Source: Halogranum gelatinilyticum
Lineage (GTDB): Archaea > Halobacteriota > Halobacteria > Halobacteriales > Haloferacaceae
Length of the DNA stretch: 64,000 nucleotides
Assembly (NCBI RefSeq): GCF_900103715.1
Contig: NZ_FNHL01000002.1
Span: 744,001 to 808,000 of the forward strand
Reading direction: 5' to 3'
Position 1 is the first letter of the stretch; each line of letters begins with the position of its first letter. The position numbers and the translations under genes are program-made. This document shows positions 41,076-50,065 of the stretch, piece by piece. The notes below the pieces were generated by a model that saw nothing but the letters and a program-made list of their open reading frames with translations, did no database searches and had not been told where the DNA came from.

Positions 41076-41534
41076 ATGGGTATCAACTACAGCGTCGAGG
41101 CCGACCCGGAGACCACGGCCAAGGGTATGCTCCGAGAGCGGCCCATCAGTATCAAGCACAGCAAGGCCATCGCCCGCGAGATCAAGGGCATGACCGTTGC
41201 CGAAGCAGAGGAGTACCTCAACGCGGTCATCAACGAGGAGCGCTCCGTCCCGTTCAAGCAGCACAACACCGGTGTCGGACACCGTTCCGACATCGACGGC
41301 TGGGACGCAGGGCGCTACCCGAACAAGGCCAGCAAGGACTTCCTCAAACTGCTCGAGAACGTTCGCAACAACGCAAACGAGCAGGGCTTCGACGGCGAGG
41401 CCATGGAGATCATGCACGTCGCAGCACACAAGGTCGGCGAGCGACAGGGACGCAAAGCCCGCGCGATGGGCCGCGCAGACCCGTGGAACACGCCGATCTG
41501 TGACGTCGAACTCATCATCGAGGAGGCCGAATAA
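41076..41534 (+). CDS. rpl22: Ribosomal protein L22 (uL22)
   Basis: 152 residues. '[36 protein letters not shown]' in parts and '[41 protein letters not shown]' in parts mark it. The beta-hairpin tip narrows the exit tunnel. The stop overlaps the S3 start by one base. Confidence 0.97.
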   Translation: MGINYSVEADPETTAKGMLRERPISIKHSKAIAREIKGMTVAEAEEYLNAVINEERSVPFKQHNTGVGHRSDIDGWDAGRYPNKASKDFLKLLENVRNNANEQGFDGEAMEIMHVAAHKVGERQGRKARAMGRADPWNTPICDVELIIEEAE

Positions 41535-42460
41535 TGGCAGACGAACACCAATTCATCGAAGACGGACTCCAGAAGTCCCAGATCGACGAGTTCTTCGCAG
41601 AAGAGCTCGGTCGAGCGGGCTACGGCGGCATGGACGTCGCCAAGACCCCGATGGGGACACAGATCGTCCTGAAGGCCGAGAAGCCCGGGATGGTCATCGG
41701 CAAGGGCGGGAAGAACATCCGCAAGATCACGCGGCAGCTCGAGGAGAAGTTCAACCTCGACGACCCGCAGATCGACGTGCAGGAGGTCGACGAACCCGAC
41801 CTGAACGCACGCATCGTCGCGGACCGACTGGCCAACGCACTCGAGCGTGGCTGGTACTTCCGGAAGGCGGGTCACACGACCATCGACCGGATCATGGACT
41901 CCGGCGCCCTCGGTGCCGAGATCGTCCTGTCCGGCAAGGTCACGGGTGCCCGCTCGCGCGTTGAGAAGTTCAACCGCGGCTACATCAAGCACAACGGCGA
42001 ACCCGCCCAGGAAGTCGTCGACGAAGGCCAGGGCGTCGCCGTCATGAAGCTCGGCACCATCGGTGTCACGGTGAAGATCATCCCGCCGGGCGCGGAGCTG
42101 CCCGACGACTTCACCATCGCCGAGGACGCCGACATCGAAGCCGTCGAGCAGGACCTCGCCGAGCCCGAGGAGGGCGTCGAGGGGCTGCTCGAGGAGCCTG
42201 AGGAAGCCGACGTCGAGGACTCCGAGACCGACGAGGTCTCCGAGACCGACGCCGAGCCTGAGGACGTCATCGACGAGGAAGTCGTCGAAGAGGTCATCGA
42301 GGAGACCGACGAGGAGCCGGTCGCCACGGGTGACGTCGACGACGACGAGGACGTCGAGGACATCGAAGAGGAACTCGACGCACTGGACGAGGAGGTCGAG
42401 GCGGAAGCCGCCGACCTCGTCGCCGAGATGGAAGACGACGAAGAGGAGGAGGATAACTGA
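41534..42460 (+). CDS. rps3: Ribosomal protein S3 (uS3) with long acidic tail
   Basis: 308 residues. The KH domain has [20 protein letters not shown] (about residues 55-75), and the C domain '[25 protein letters not shown]'-type motif and '[24 protein letters not shown]' in parts follow. From about residue 195 to the end the protein is an almost uninterrupted acidic tail of Glu, Asp and Val, about 110 residues, common in haloarchaeal S3. S3 forms part of the mRNA entry tunnel. Its stop overlaps the L29 start by one base. Confidence 0.97.
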   Translation: MADEHQFIEDGLQKSQIDEFFAEELGRAGYGGMDVAKTPMGTQIVLKAEKPGMVIGKGGKNIRKITRQLEEKFNLDDPQIDVQEVDEPDLNARIVADRLANALERGWYFRKAGHTTIDRIMDSGALGAEIVLSGKVTGARSRVEKFNRGYIKHNGEPAQEVVDEGQGVAVMKLGTIGVTVKIIPPGAELPDDFTIAEDADIEAVEQDLAEPEEGVEGLLEEPEEADVEDSETDEVSETDAEPEDVIDEEVVEEVIEETDEEPVATGDVDDDEDVEDIEEELDALDEEVEAEAADLVAEMEDDEEEEDN

Positions 42461-42666
42461 TGGCGATTCTCTACCCCGACGAGATCCGTGACATGACCCC
42501 CGCCGAGCGTGAGGCCGAAGTCGAGGAGCTCGAGACCGAGCTGCTCAACACGAAGGCCGTGCAGGCAGCGGGTGGCGCGCCGGAGAACCCCGGCCGAGTC
42601 AAGGAGCTCAAGAAGACCATCGCTCGGATCAAGACGATCCAGCAAGAAGAAGGCGACAACGAGTAA
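42460..42666 (+). CDS. rpl29: Ribosomal protein L29 (uL29)
   Basis: 68 residues forming the two-helix L29 fold: '[56 protein letters not shown]' in parts. It lies next to L23 at the tunnel exit in the assembled ribosome. It overlaps S3 by one base and is followed 3 bp later by the RNase P gene. Confidence 0.96.
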   Translation: MAILYPDEIRDMTPAEREAEVEELETELLNTKAVQAAGGAPENPGRVKELKKTIARIKTIQQEEGDNE

Positions 42667-42669
42667 CCA

Positions 42670-43161
42670 ATGGCACTGACACCCGAGACCCTGCTGCGAC
42701 ACGAACTCAACGGCCTCCCGGTGCGGGTCGTTGACGCCGCTAACCCCGACCTCGTCGGGATAGCCGGCCGTGTCGTCGTCGAGACGATGCAGACGCTGCA
42801 CGTCGACGACGGGACTCGGGTGCGTCAGGTGCCGAAGCGAGGGGCGACCCTCGAATTCGCGCTCACCCAGGGTGAGCCAGCGTCCGTCGACACCCTATCG
42901 ACGGACCGAACACGCACAGATGAAGCCGCTGTGGGCCGCAAGGCCTCAGGGTCCACGTCCAAACGGGAGTCGGAAACTGCCGGGGTATTACCCGGTCAGT
43001 CTGGTTCGACCCGAGAGGGCTCGCCGGAGGTCGACGAACACCCTAGTTCGTCGCACGCCGGTGACTGCCAGGACGTGGTCTACGTTACGGTGGATGGCGT
43101 ACGACTGCTCTCACGACCCGCCAACCGCACCGAAGTCACAGGTGATTCGAAATGGCGTTAG
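42670..43161 (+). CDS. rnp1: RNase P protein component 1 (Rpp29/Pop4) with a long linker insert
   Basis: 163 residues. The Sm-like barrel is seen as '[58 protein letters not shown]' in parts and resumes with '[21 protein letters not shown]'. Between them (about residues 78-135) is a polar, Ser/Thr/Glu-rich stretch that typical archaeal Rpp29 lacks. The protein helps the catalytic RNA cut tRNA leaders. It lies between L29 and S17 as usual in archaea; its end overlaps S17 by 10 nt. Confidence 0.92.
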   Translation: MALTPETLLRHELNGLPVRVVDAANPDLVGIAGRVVVETMQTLHVDDGTRVRQVPKRGATLEFALTQGEPASVDTLSTDRTRTDEAAVGRKASGSTSKRESETAGVLPGQSGSTREGSPEVDEHPSSSHAGDCQDVVYVTVDGVRLLSRPANRTEVTGDSKWR

Positions 43162-43484
43162 GATTGAACGTACCAGAACCGGAGGAAGCCTGCTCCGACG
43201 AGAACTGCCCGTTCCACGGAACCCTTTCCGTGCGCGGTCAGACGCTCGAGGGCACCGTTGCCTCCACAGACATGGACAAAACCGTCGTTGTTGAACGCGA
43301 ATACGACGTTCGCGTTCCCAAGTACGACCGCTACATGAAGCGGCGTAGTCGCGTTCCGGCCCACGCACCCCCGTGCATGGACCTCGAGGAAGGCGACACG
43401 GTTCGTATCGCAGAGACCCGACCACTGTCGAAGACGAAGTCGCACGTGGTCGTCGCAACGCTCGCTGATGAGGGTGATGCCTGA
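43152..43484 (+). CDS. rps17: Ribosomal protein S17 (uS17)
   Basis: 110 residues. '[66 protein letters not shown]' in parts is the archaeal S17 pattern with its N-terminal extension. It is an early assembly protein of the small subunit. It overlaps rnp1 by 10 nt and shares one base with L14. Confidence 0.97.
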   Translation: MALGLNVPEPEEACSDENCPFHGTLSVRGQTLEGTVASTDMDKTVVVEREYDVRVPKYDRYMKRRSRVPAHAPPCMDLEEGDTVRIAETRPLSKTKSHVVVATLADEGDA

Positions 43485-43882
43485 TGGAAGCACTGAAGGC
43501 TGACGTCACGCAGGGCCTGGAGAAAGGCTCCCTCATCACGTGCGCAGACAACACCGGAGCCCGCCAGCTGAAGGTTATCAGCGTCTCGGGCTACTCCGGA
43601 ACGAAGAATCGACACCCCAAAGCGGGAATCGCCGACAAGGTGACCGTCTCGGTCACCAAGGGCACGCCGGAGATGCGGCGTCAGGTGCTGGAGGCCGTCG
43701 TGGTCCGCCAGCGCAAGCCCATCCGGCGTCCCGACGGCACGCGCCTGAAGTTCGAGGACAATGCAGCCGTCATCATCGACGAGATGGAAGAGCCTCGCGG
43801 GACCGAAATCAAGGGTCCCATCGCGCGTGAAGTCGCAGAGCGCTTCGGGAGCATCGCCAGCACGGCAACCATGATCGTATAG
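43484..43882 (+). CDS. rpl14: Ribosomal protein L14 (uL14)
   Basis: 132 residues. '[85 protein letters not shown]' in parts is the L14 signature. It forms an intersubunit bridge and binds translational GTPases' site region. It is followed 3 bp later by L24. Confidence 0.98.
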   Translation: MEALKADVTQGLEKGSLITCADNTGARQLKVISVSGYSGTKNRHPKAGIADKVTVSVTKGTPEMRRQVLEAVVVRQRKPIRRPDGTRLKFEDNAAVIIDEMEEPRGTEIKGPIAREVAERFGSIASTATMIV

Positions 43883-43885
43883 ACC

Positions 43886-44242
43886 ATGAGTAAACAGCCA
43901 CGCAAACAGCGAACCCAGAAGCGAGACGCGCCGCTCCACAAGCGGCAGAATCAGGTTCGTGCGACGCTGTCCGACGACCTCCGCGAGGAGTACGGCCAGC
44001 GAAACGTGCGCGTCAACGCCGGAGACACCGTCGAGGTGCTCCGCGGTGACCACGCGGGTACGGAAGGTGAAGTCCTCAAGGTTGACCTCAAAGACGAGGT
44101 CATCCACGTCGAGGACGTCACCGTCGAGAAGGCAGACGGCGAGGAGACGCCTCGTCCGCTCGTCGCCTCGAACGTCCGCGTCACGGAGCTCGACCTGGAA
44201 GACGACCGCCGGGAGGCGCGTCTCGAGGAGGGTAACGAATGA
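43886..44242 (+). CDS. rpl24: Ribosomal protein L24 (uL24)
   Basis: 118 residues. A basic N-terminus '[66 protein letters not shown]' in parts has the KOW motif. It is one of the two initiator proteins of large-subunit assembly. Its stop overlaps S4e by 4 nt. Confidence 0.97.
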   Translation: MSKQPRKQRTQKRDAPLHKRQNQVRATLSDDLREEYGQRNVRVNAGDTVEVLRGDHAGTEGEVLKVDLKDEVIHVEDVTVEKADGEETPRPLVASNVRVTELDLEDDRREARLEEGNE

Positions 44243-44940
44243 GTAACCACCAGAAGCGACTCTCGGTTCCGAAGTCTTGGCCGATCGAGCGGAAGGAATC
44301 GACGTTCACCGTCAAAGCCGATGCCGGACCGCACGGTGAGGCTGGCGTCCCGCTAGTCATCATCCTGCGCGACGTCCTCGGCTACGTCGACTCCGTGAAG
44401 GAGGCGCGCTACGCGCTCAACCAGGGGACGGTTCTCGTCAACGGCGAGAAGTCCGTCGACCACCGTCGCCCCATCGGCATGTTCGACATCCTCGCGTTCA
44501 CGCAACGCGAAGAGTACTACCGCGTCTTCCCCGGCGAGGGCGGTCGGCTCAGCCTGACCCCCATCGACGCCGACGCGGCCTCCAGCCGACTCGGCAAGGT
44601 CGTCGGCAAGCGCCAGGTCAAAGGTGGCGACTTCCAGCTGCAGCTCCACGACGGGACGAACGTCCGCGTCGAGGACGGCAGCGAATACGGCACCAACGAC
44701 TCGGTCGTCGTCGACAACGAGTCCAAGGAGATCGTCGCCCACTTCACCTACGAAGAGGGCGCGCTCGTGACCGCCGTCGCCGGCGGCCACGCGGGCAACA
44801 TCGGCACGCTCGACGAGATCGTCGTCACGGCCGGCAGTGGTCCGAACACGGTCCACGTCGAGACCGACGACGGCGAGTTCGAGACGGTCGAAGACTACGT
44901 CGTCGTCATCGACGAGAACTTCACGGGTGATGACGAATGA
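44239..44940 (+). CDS. rps4e: Ribosomal protein S4e (eS4)
   Basis: 233 residues. '[82 protein letters not shown]' in parts shows the S4-type RNA-binding domain, followed by the eS4 central domain and a KOW domain ('[11 protein letters not shown]'). It is found only in archaea and eukaryotes. It overlaps both L24 and L5 by 4 nt. Confidence 0.97.
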   Translation: MSNHQKRLSVPKSWPIERKESTFTVKADAGPHGEAGVPLVIILRDVLGYVDSVKEARYALNQGTVLVNGEKSVDHRRPIGMFDILAFTQREEYYRVFPGEGGRLSLTPIDADAASSRLGKVVGKRQVKGGDFQLQLHDGTNVRVEDGSEYGTNDSVVVDNESKEIVAHFTYEEGALVTAVAGGHAGNIGTLDEIVVTAGSGPNTVHVETDDGEFETVEDYVVVIDENFTGDDE

Positions 44941-45455
44941 GCGAGGCAGAGTTCCACGAGATGCGCCAGCCGCGCATCGAGAAGGTCGTCGTCCACATGG
45001 GCGTCGGCGAAGGTGGGCGTACCCTCGCGAAGGCAGAGGACATCCTCGAGGACATCACAGGCCAGGAGAGCGTCCGGACGCAGTCCGGCCGCGCCGGCCA
45101 AGACTTCGGTGTCCGCCGTGGGACCCCCGTCGGCGCGAAGGTCACCCTTCGTGACGACGCGGCCCACGAGTTCCTCGAGACGGCGCTCCCGATCACCGAC
45201 CTGAAGACGAAGCAGTTCGACGAGAACGGCAACTTCAGCTTCGGTGTCGACGAGCACACCGACTTCCCGAGCCAAGAGTACGACCCGCAGATCGGTATCT
45301 ACGGGCTGGACGTCACGGTCAACATGGTCCGCCCCGGCTACCGTATCAAGAAGCGTGACAAGGTGACGCGCTCGATCCCGTCGAGCCACCGCCTCACGCC
45401 CGAGGACGCGGTTGCGTTCCTCGAGCAGACCTTCGACGTTGAGGTGAACGAATGA
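44937..45455 (+). CDS. rpl5: Ribosomal protein L5 (uL5)
   Basis: 172 residues. '[40 protein letters not shown]' in parts, then '[30 protein letters not shown]' in parts, identify L5. With 5S rRNA and L18 it forms the central protuberance and contacts the P-site tRNA. Its stop overlaps the S14 start by 4 nt. Confidence 0.98.
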   Translation: MSEAEFHEMRQPRIEKVVVHMGVGEGGRTLAKAEDILEDITGQESVRTQSGRAGQDFGVRRGTPVGAKVTLRDDAAHEFLETALPITDLKTKQFDENGNFSFGVDEHTDFPSQEYDPQIGIYGLDVTVNMVRPGYRIKKRDKVTRSIPSSHRLTPEDAVAFLEQTFDVEVNE

Positions 45456-45628
45456 GCGAAACCGAAAGCGAAGCCACGGGCGAGCACGCGACACGCCGCA
45501 CGGGCCAGCAGAACGAGTGTCGTCGATGTGGCCGTAAGCAGGGCCTCGTCGGCAAGTACGACATCAATCTCTGCCGCCAGTGCTTCCGCGAAGTCGCCCG
45601 CAGTATGGGCTTCAAGAAGTACCGATAA
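45452..45628 (+). CDS. rps14: Ribosomal protein S14, zinc type (uS14)
   Basis: 58 residues, short enough to be missed by length cut-offs. The zinc ribbon is CRRC (Cys23, Cys26) and CRQC (Cys41, Cys44), in '[20 protein letters not shown]' and '[18 protein letters not shown]'. An acidic N-terminal extension ([16 protein letters not shown]) is present. It binds 16S rRNA in the head. The ATG overlaps the L5 stop; S8 starts 2 bp after its end. Confidence 0.97.
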   Translation: MSETESEATGEHATRRTGQQNECRRCGRKQGLVGKYDINLCRQCFREVARSMGFKKYR

Positions 45629-45630
45629 CA

Positions 45631-46023
45631 ATGGCAGGCAACGACCCACTCAGCAACGCCCTCTCCGGTGTGAACAACGCCGAGAGTGTTGGGCATCTGT
45701 CGCACACTGTTGAGCCCGCCTCGAACATCATCGGCTCCGTCCTCGAGGTCTTCTACGACCGCGGGTACGTCGACGGCTTCGAGTTCGTCGACGACGGTAA
45801 ATCGGGCCGATTCGAGGTCGAACTGAAAGGCGCTATCAACGAATGTGGCGTCGTCAAGCCCCGCTACTCCGCGGGCGCAGACGAGTTCGAGAAGTGGGAG
45901 AAGCGGTTCCTCCCCGCCCGTGACTACGGGACGCTCATCGTCACGACGAGCCACGGCGTCATGAGCCACTACGACGCCCGCGAACAGGGCATCGGTGGCC
46001 AAGTCATCGCATACGTCTACTAA
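45631..46023 (+). CDS. rps8: Ribosomal protein S8 (uS8)
   Basis: 130 residues. '[55 protein letters not shown]' in parts and the C-terminal '[36 protein letters not shown]' in parts are typical. A key 16S rRNA-binding protein; in bacteria it also autoregulates the spc operon. The frame extends upstream but ATG 45631 matches the family. Confidence 0.97.
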   Translation: MAGNDPLSNALSGVNNAESVGHLSHTVEPASNIIGSVLEVFYDRGYVDGFEFVDDGKSGRFEVELKGAINECGVVKPRYSAGADEFEKWEKRFLPARDYGTLIVTTSHGVMSHYDAREQGIGGQVIAYVY

Positions 46024-46024
46024 C

Positions 46025-46561
46025 ATGAACCGAGTCGAAATCGAAATCCCAGAAGACGTCTCGGCCGAGGTCGACCATCTCGACCTGACCGTGGAGGGAC
46101 CGAACGGAAGCGTCACGCGACGCCTCTGGTTCCCCGCGGTGACTGTGAGCGTCGAAGACGACCACGTCGTCATCGAGTCCGACGAAGAGGACGCGAAGAC
46201 GAACGCCACCATCGGTACGTTCGAGAGCCATGTGACGAACATGCTCCACGGCGTCACCGACGGGTGGGAGTACAAGATGGAAGTCTACTACGCTCACTTC
46301 CCGATGCAGGTCAAAGTCGAGGGCGACGAAGTCGTCATCTCGAACTTCCTCGGCGAGAAGGCGCCGCGACGCGCACAGATTCGCGGCGACACACAGGTAC
46401 AGGTCGACGGTGAAGAGCTCTCCCTGACGGGCCCCAACAAGGAGGACGTCGGGCAGACTGCCGCCGACATCGAACAGCTGACGCGCGTCTCGGACAAGGA
46501 CACTCGTGTCTTCCAGGACGGCGTCTACATCGTAGAGAAGCCCACGGCAGGAGGTGCCTAA
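46025..46561 (+). CDS. rpl6: Ribosomal protein L6 (uL6)
   Basis: 178 residues. 'MNRVEIEIPEDVSAEVDHLDLTVEGPNGSVTRRLWFP' in parts starts the first of two similar domains; 'HFPMQVKVEGDEVVISNFLGEKAPRRAQI' in parts starts the second. It binds the sarcin-ricin region. It directly precedes L32e with no gap. Confidence 0.97.
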   Translation: MNRVEIEIPEDVSAEVDHLDLTVEGPNGSVTRRLWFPAVTVSVEDDHVVIESDEEDAKTNATIGTFESHVTNMLHGVTDGWEYKMEVYYAHFPMQVKVEGDEVVISNFLGEKAPRRAQIRGDTQVQVDGEELSLTGPNKEDVGQTAADIEQLTRVSDKDTRVFQDGVYIVEKPTAGGA

Positions 46562-47269
46562 ATGGCCGACGACATTCAGGAACTCGAAGACATCAGCGGT
46601 GTCGGTCCGTCGAAGGCCGACGCACTCCGTGCGGCCGGTTACGAGACGGTCGAAGACGTAAAGGCCGCGAGCCAGTCGGAACTGGCGGAGGTCGAGGGCA
46701 TCGGTAACGCCCTTGCCGCCCGTATCAAGGCCGACGTTGGCGGTCTCGAAGTCAAAGAAGAAGAGGAGACCGAGGCAGAGGTCGAAGACGAGACCGAAGC
46801 CGAGGAAGAAGTCGAAGAGGACGTCGAGACGGAGCTGCGCCCGCGCGGCCACGTCGACAAGACGCCCAACCTGGACGCGGACACGGCTCGCGCACTCGCA
46901 CAGAAGCACCGCGAGGGCAAGCCGCAGTTCAACCGCCAGGACTACCACAAGAAGAAGCGCACCCCCACCTCGTGGCGCAAGCCCCGCGGCAACCTCTCGA
47001 AGCAGCGCCGTGGCATCAAGGGCAAGGGCCCGATGGTCGAGGCGGGCTACCGCACGCCGAAGGCCGCCCGCGGTCTGCACCCGAGCGGCTTCGAGGAAGT
47101 CTACGTGCACAACGTGGACGACCTCGAGGGTGTCGACGGCGACACCCAGGCCGTCCGCATCGCCAGCAAGGTGGGCGCTCGCAAGCGCGAGCGCATCGAA
47201 GAGGTCGCCGAGGACGAGGAGATTCGCGTCCTCAACCCGACCTACGTCGAAGTGGAGGTTGACGAATGA
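46562..47269 (+). CDS. rpl32e: Ribosomal protein L32e (eL32) with N-terminal HhH domain
   Basis: 235 residues, about twice the core length. Residues 1-60 are a helix-hairpin-helix unit ('[48 protein letters not shown]' in parts), then an acidic linker, and the L32e core '[58 protein letters not shown]' in parts. The HhH extension is a halophile feature. Its stop overlaps L19e by 4 nt. Confidence 0.97.
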   Translation: MADDIQELEDISGVGPSKADALRAAGYETVEDVKAASQSELAEVEGIGNALAARIKADVGGLEVKEEEETEAEVEDETEAEEEVEEDVETELRPRGHVDKTPNLDADTARALAQKHREGKPQFNRQDYHKKKRTPTSWRKPRGNLSKQRRGIKGKGPMVEAGYRTPKAARGLHPSGFEEVYVHNVDDLEGVDGDTQAVRIASKVGARKRERIEEVAEDEEIRVLNPTYVEVEVDE

Positions 47270-47727
47270 GCAACCTGAGAGCGCAGAAGCGACTCGCCGC
47301 GGACGAACTCGACGTCGGCAAGAGCCGCGTCTGGTTCGACCCCGAGGCACAGGAAGAGATCGCCGACGCCATCACGCGCGAGGACATCCGCGAGCTCATC
47401 GAGCAGGGCACCATCAGTGCCAAGGACGCGAAGGGTAACTCCCGCGGCCGCGCTCGCGAGCGAGCCGACAAGCGCGCCTACGGTCACCGCAAGGGACCGG
47501 GCACCCGCAAGGGGAAGAAGGGCGGTCGGAAGAGCTCGAAAGACGAATGGATCAGCCGGATTCGCGCCCAGCGAAGCCGACTGAAGGAACTCCGCGACGA
47601 CGGTCCGCTGAACCGGACGCAGTACCGCACGCTCTACAACAAGGCGAGCGGTGGCGAGTTCGACAGCGTCGACCGTCTCGAGGCGTTCATCCAGAACAAC
47701 TACGATATCGAACTGGAGGAGAAGTAA
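47266..47727 (+). CDS. rpl19e: Ribosomal protein L19e (eL19)
   Basis: 153 residues. '[24 protein letters not shown]' and the basic middle '[29 protein letters not shown]' in parts are the L19e pattern, followed by a C-terminal helix. It forms an intersubunit bridge in archaea and eukaryotes. It is directly followed by L18. Confidence 0.97.
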   Translation: MSNLRAQKRLAADELDVGKSRVWFDPEAQEEIADAITREDIRELIEQGTISAKDAKGNSRGRARERADKRAYGHRKGPGTRKGKKGGRKSSKDEWISRIRAQRSRLKELRDDGPLNRTQYRTLYNKASGGEFDSVDRLEAFIQNNYDIELEEK

Positions 47728-48282
47728 ATGGCAACTGGACCACGATACAAGGTGCCCATGCGGCGCCGCCGTGAGGTCCGAACGGATTACCACCAGAGGT
47801 TGCGCCTGTTGAAATCGGGCAAGCCCCGCCTTGTCGCTCGCGTGAGCAACAAGCACGTCAGGGCGCAGCTGGCCACCCCCGGAACGGAGGGTGACGAAAT
47901 CCACGCCGCCGCATCCAGTGAGGACCTCGCTGAGTACGGCTGGGAAGCCCCGACGGGCAACATCCCCAGCGCGTACCTGACAGGGTATCTCGCCGGTCTG
48001 CGCGCGGTGGACGCTGGTCTCGAGGAAGCGGTCCTCGACATCGGTCTGAACACGGCGACGCCGGGCAACAAGGTGTTCGCAGTACAGGAAGGAGCAATCG
48101 ACGCAGGGCTCGAAATCCCGCACAACGAGAGCGTCATGGCGGACTGGTCGCGTAACCGCGGCGAGCACATCGCCGAATACGCCGAGCAGCTCGACGAGCC
48201 GCTCTACGGTCGGGACTTCGACGCCACTGAACTGCCCGGGCACTTCGACGACGTGCTCGAGCGACTTCAGGAGGACGCATGA
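47728..48282 (+). CDS. rpl18: Ribosomal protein L18 (uL18)
   Basis: 184 residues. '[45 protein letters not shown]' in parts is the 5S rRNA-binding N-terminus; '[31 protein letters not shown]' in parts follows. It brings 5S rRNA into the large subunit. Its stop overlaps S5 by 4 nt. Confidence 0.97.
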   Translation: MATGPRYKVPMRRRREVRTDYHQRLRLLKSGKPRLVARVSNKHVRAQLATPGTEGDEIHAAASSEDLAEYGWEAPTGNIPSAYLTGYLAGLRAVDAGLEEAVLDIGLNTATPGNKVFAVQEGAIDAGLEIPHNESVMADWSRNRGEHIAEYAEQLDEPLYGRDFDATELPGHFDDVLERLQEDA

Positions 48283-48929
48283 GCAGACGCAACAACAACG
48301 ACGGCTGGGAGCCGCGTACGCGACTCGGCCGCAAGGTACAGAACGGTGACATCACCTCGATGGACCAGGCACTCGAATCGGGTCTTCCCCTCAAGGAGCC
48401 CGAGATCGTCGACCAGCTCCTCGGTGGACTGGACGACGAGGTGCTCGACATCAACATGGTGCAGCGCATGACCGACTCCGGTCGGCGTGTCAAGTTCCGC
48501 TGTGTCTGTGCGGTCGGGAACCGCGACGGCTATCTCGGCTACGCGGAGGCACGCGACGACCAGGTCGGTGGCGCCATCCAGAAGGCCATCGAAGTGGCGA
48601 AGCTGAACATCATCAGCGTCGACCGCGGCTCGGGCTCGTGGGAGGACCGCCCCGGCGGTACCCACTCGCTCACGCGGAAGGCGAAGGGCAAGGCCGGCTC
48701 GGTCACGGTCGAGATCATCCCCGCACCGATGGGTCTCGGCCTCGCGGCCGCAGAGACCGTCCGGAAGATCCTCGAACTCGCCGGCGTGCAGGACGCCTGG
48801 ACGAAGTGTGACGGGAACACCCGGACGACGGTCAACCTCGCGAAGGCGACCTACAACGCCCTGCAGAACGCCTCGCAGTCGCGGACGCCACAGCGCGCCC
48901 GCGAGAAGCAGCGTGAGGTGAGCGACTGA
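48279..48929 (+). CDS. rps5: Ribosomal protein S5 (uS5)
   Basis: 216 residues. '[39 protein letters not shown]' in parts is the archaeal N-terminus; '[43 protein letters not shown]' in parts is the double-stranded RNA-binding-like core. It contributes to decoding fidelity. It shares one base with L30. Confidence 0.97.
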   Translation: MSRRNNNDGWEPRTRLGRKVQNGDITSMDQALESGLPLKEPEIVDQLLGGLDDEVLDINMVQRMTDSGRRVKFRCVCAVGNRDGYLGYAEARDDQVGGAIQKAIEVAKLNIISVDRGSGSWEDRPGGTHSLTRKAKGKAGSVTVEIIPAPMGLGLAAAETVRKILELAGVQDAWTKCDGNTRTTVNLAKATYNALQNASQSRTPQRAREKQREVSD

Positions 48930-49393
48930 TGAAAGCAGTCGTCCAGATCCGTGGTGAGGTCGACCAGAGTGCCAAGGTGAACGACACCCTGGGTATGCTC
49001 AACCTCCACCGCGTCAACCACTGTACGCTCGTCCCGTGGACGGACACGTACCGTGGCATGGTGACGAAGGTCAACGACTGGGTCGCCTACGGCGAACCCA
49101 GCGTCGACGTCGTCGAGACGCTCCTCGAGAAGCGTGCCGAACCCTTCCAGGGTAAGGAAGACGTCGACGAGGAGTGGCTCTCGGAGAACACCGACTACGA
49201 CGACTTCGGCTCGCTCGCCGAGGCACTCGTCGACGAGGAGACCACGCTGAAGGAGCAGGGTCTCTCGCCGGTGCTCCGTCTGCACCCGCCCCGTGGCGGC
49301 CACGATGGCATCAAGCATCCGACGAAGGAAGGCGGTCAGCTCGGCAAGCACACGTCCGAGCAGATCGACGACCTCCTGGAGGCGATGCGATAA
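48929..49393 (+). CDS. rpl30: Ribosomal protein L30 (uL30)
   Basis: 154 residues, the long archaeal form. 'VVQIRGEVDQSAKVNDTLGMLNLHRVNHCTLVPWTDTYRGMVTKVNDWVAYGEPSVDVVETLLEKRA' in parts is diagnostic; the C-terminus has 'LRLHPPRGGHDGIKHPTKEGGQLG'. It overlaps S5 and L15 by one base each. Confidence 0.97.
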   Translation: MKAVVQIRGEVDQSAKVNDTLGMLNLHRVNHCTLVPWTDTYRGMVTKVNDWVAYGEPSVDVVETLLEKRAEPFQGKEDVDEEWLSENTDYDDFGSLAEALVDEETTLKEQGLSPVLRLHPPRGGHDGIKHPTKEGGQLGKHTSEQIDDLLEAMR

Positions 49394-49875
49394 TGACGAG
49401 CAAGAAACGACGCCAGCGCGGCTCGCGCACGCACGGCGGCGGTACCCACAAGAACCGGCGTGGTGCCGGACACCGTGGTGGCCGTGGCCGCGCCGGCCGC
49501 TCCAAGCACGAGAAGCACAACTACGCGCCGCTCGGCAAGTACGGCTTCAAGCGTCCCGAGGACGCCCAGACGACGGTGCTCGAAGTCACCGTCCAGAAGC
49601 TCGACGAGGACGCCGCGCTGCTCGCCGCAGACGGTCTCGCCGAGAAAGAGGGCGACGCGTACCACATCGACGCACGCGACGTCGTCGAGGACGGCTACGA
49701 CGCCGACGCCGTGAAGGTGCTCGGCAGCGGGCAGGTCCGTCAGGAACTGCACGTCGTCGCCGACGCGTTCACCGCGGGCGCAGTCGAACTCATCGAAGAG
49801 GCCGGCGGTAGCGCCGAACTCTCGGAGCGTGCCGAGGAAGAGGCCGACGAGGCCGACGCCGAAGACGACGAGTAA
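49393..49875 (+). CDS. rpl15: Ribosomal protein L15 (uL15)
   Basis: 160 residues. The very basic N-terminus 'KKRRQRGSRTHGGGTHKNRRGAGHRGGRGRAGRSKHEKHNYAPLGKYGF' in parts threads into 23S rRNA; the globular part follows and the last 25 residues are acidic (EEEADEADAEDDE). It is the last ribosomal protein gene of the block, and a T-rich stretch follows. Confidence 0.97.
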   Translation: MTSKKRRQRGSRTHGGGTHKNRRGAGHRGGRGRAGRSKHEKHNYAPLGKYGFKRPEDAQTTVLEVTVQKLDEDAALLAADGLAEKEGDAYHIDARDVVEDGYDADAVKVLGSGQVRQELHVVADAFTAGAVELIEEAGGSAELSERAEEEADEADAEDDE

Positions 49876-49906
49876 CTCGTCGCACGCCGAACGATACCGC
49901 TTCGCA

Positions 49907-49924
49907 CACTTTTCGATTTTTCGA
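49907..49924 (+). terminator. T-rich terminator-like stretch after L15
   Basis: CACTTTTCGATTTTTCGA-type sequence shortly after the L15 stop. T runs without a strong hairpin are the usual archaeal intrinsic terminators. It may separate the ribosomal block from secY, at least partly. Confidence 0.5.
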
Positions 49925-50065
49925 CAGCTACCGAGCGACAGCACTCCGCAGCGGTAGACGTGACAGGGGACAGTTCGTTTCAACGAACGAGTAAACGCAG
50001 TTCTCAAACCCCGAAAAGGGCTAAAGCGAAGCACCTACAAAGCACGGTGTTGAGTATGTCCGTAT

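Noticed and set aside
49876-50065. A small gene between L15 and secY
   Set aside because: No frame with plausible start and composition; the gap holds a T-rich terminator-like stretch and presumably a promoter.
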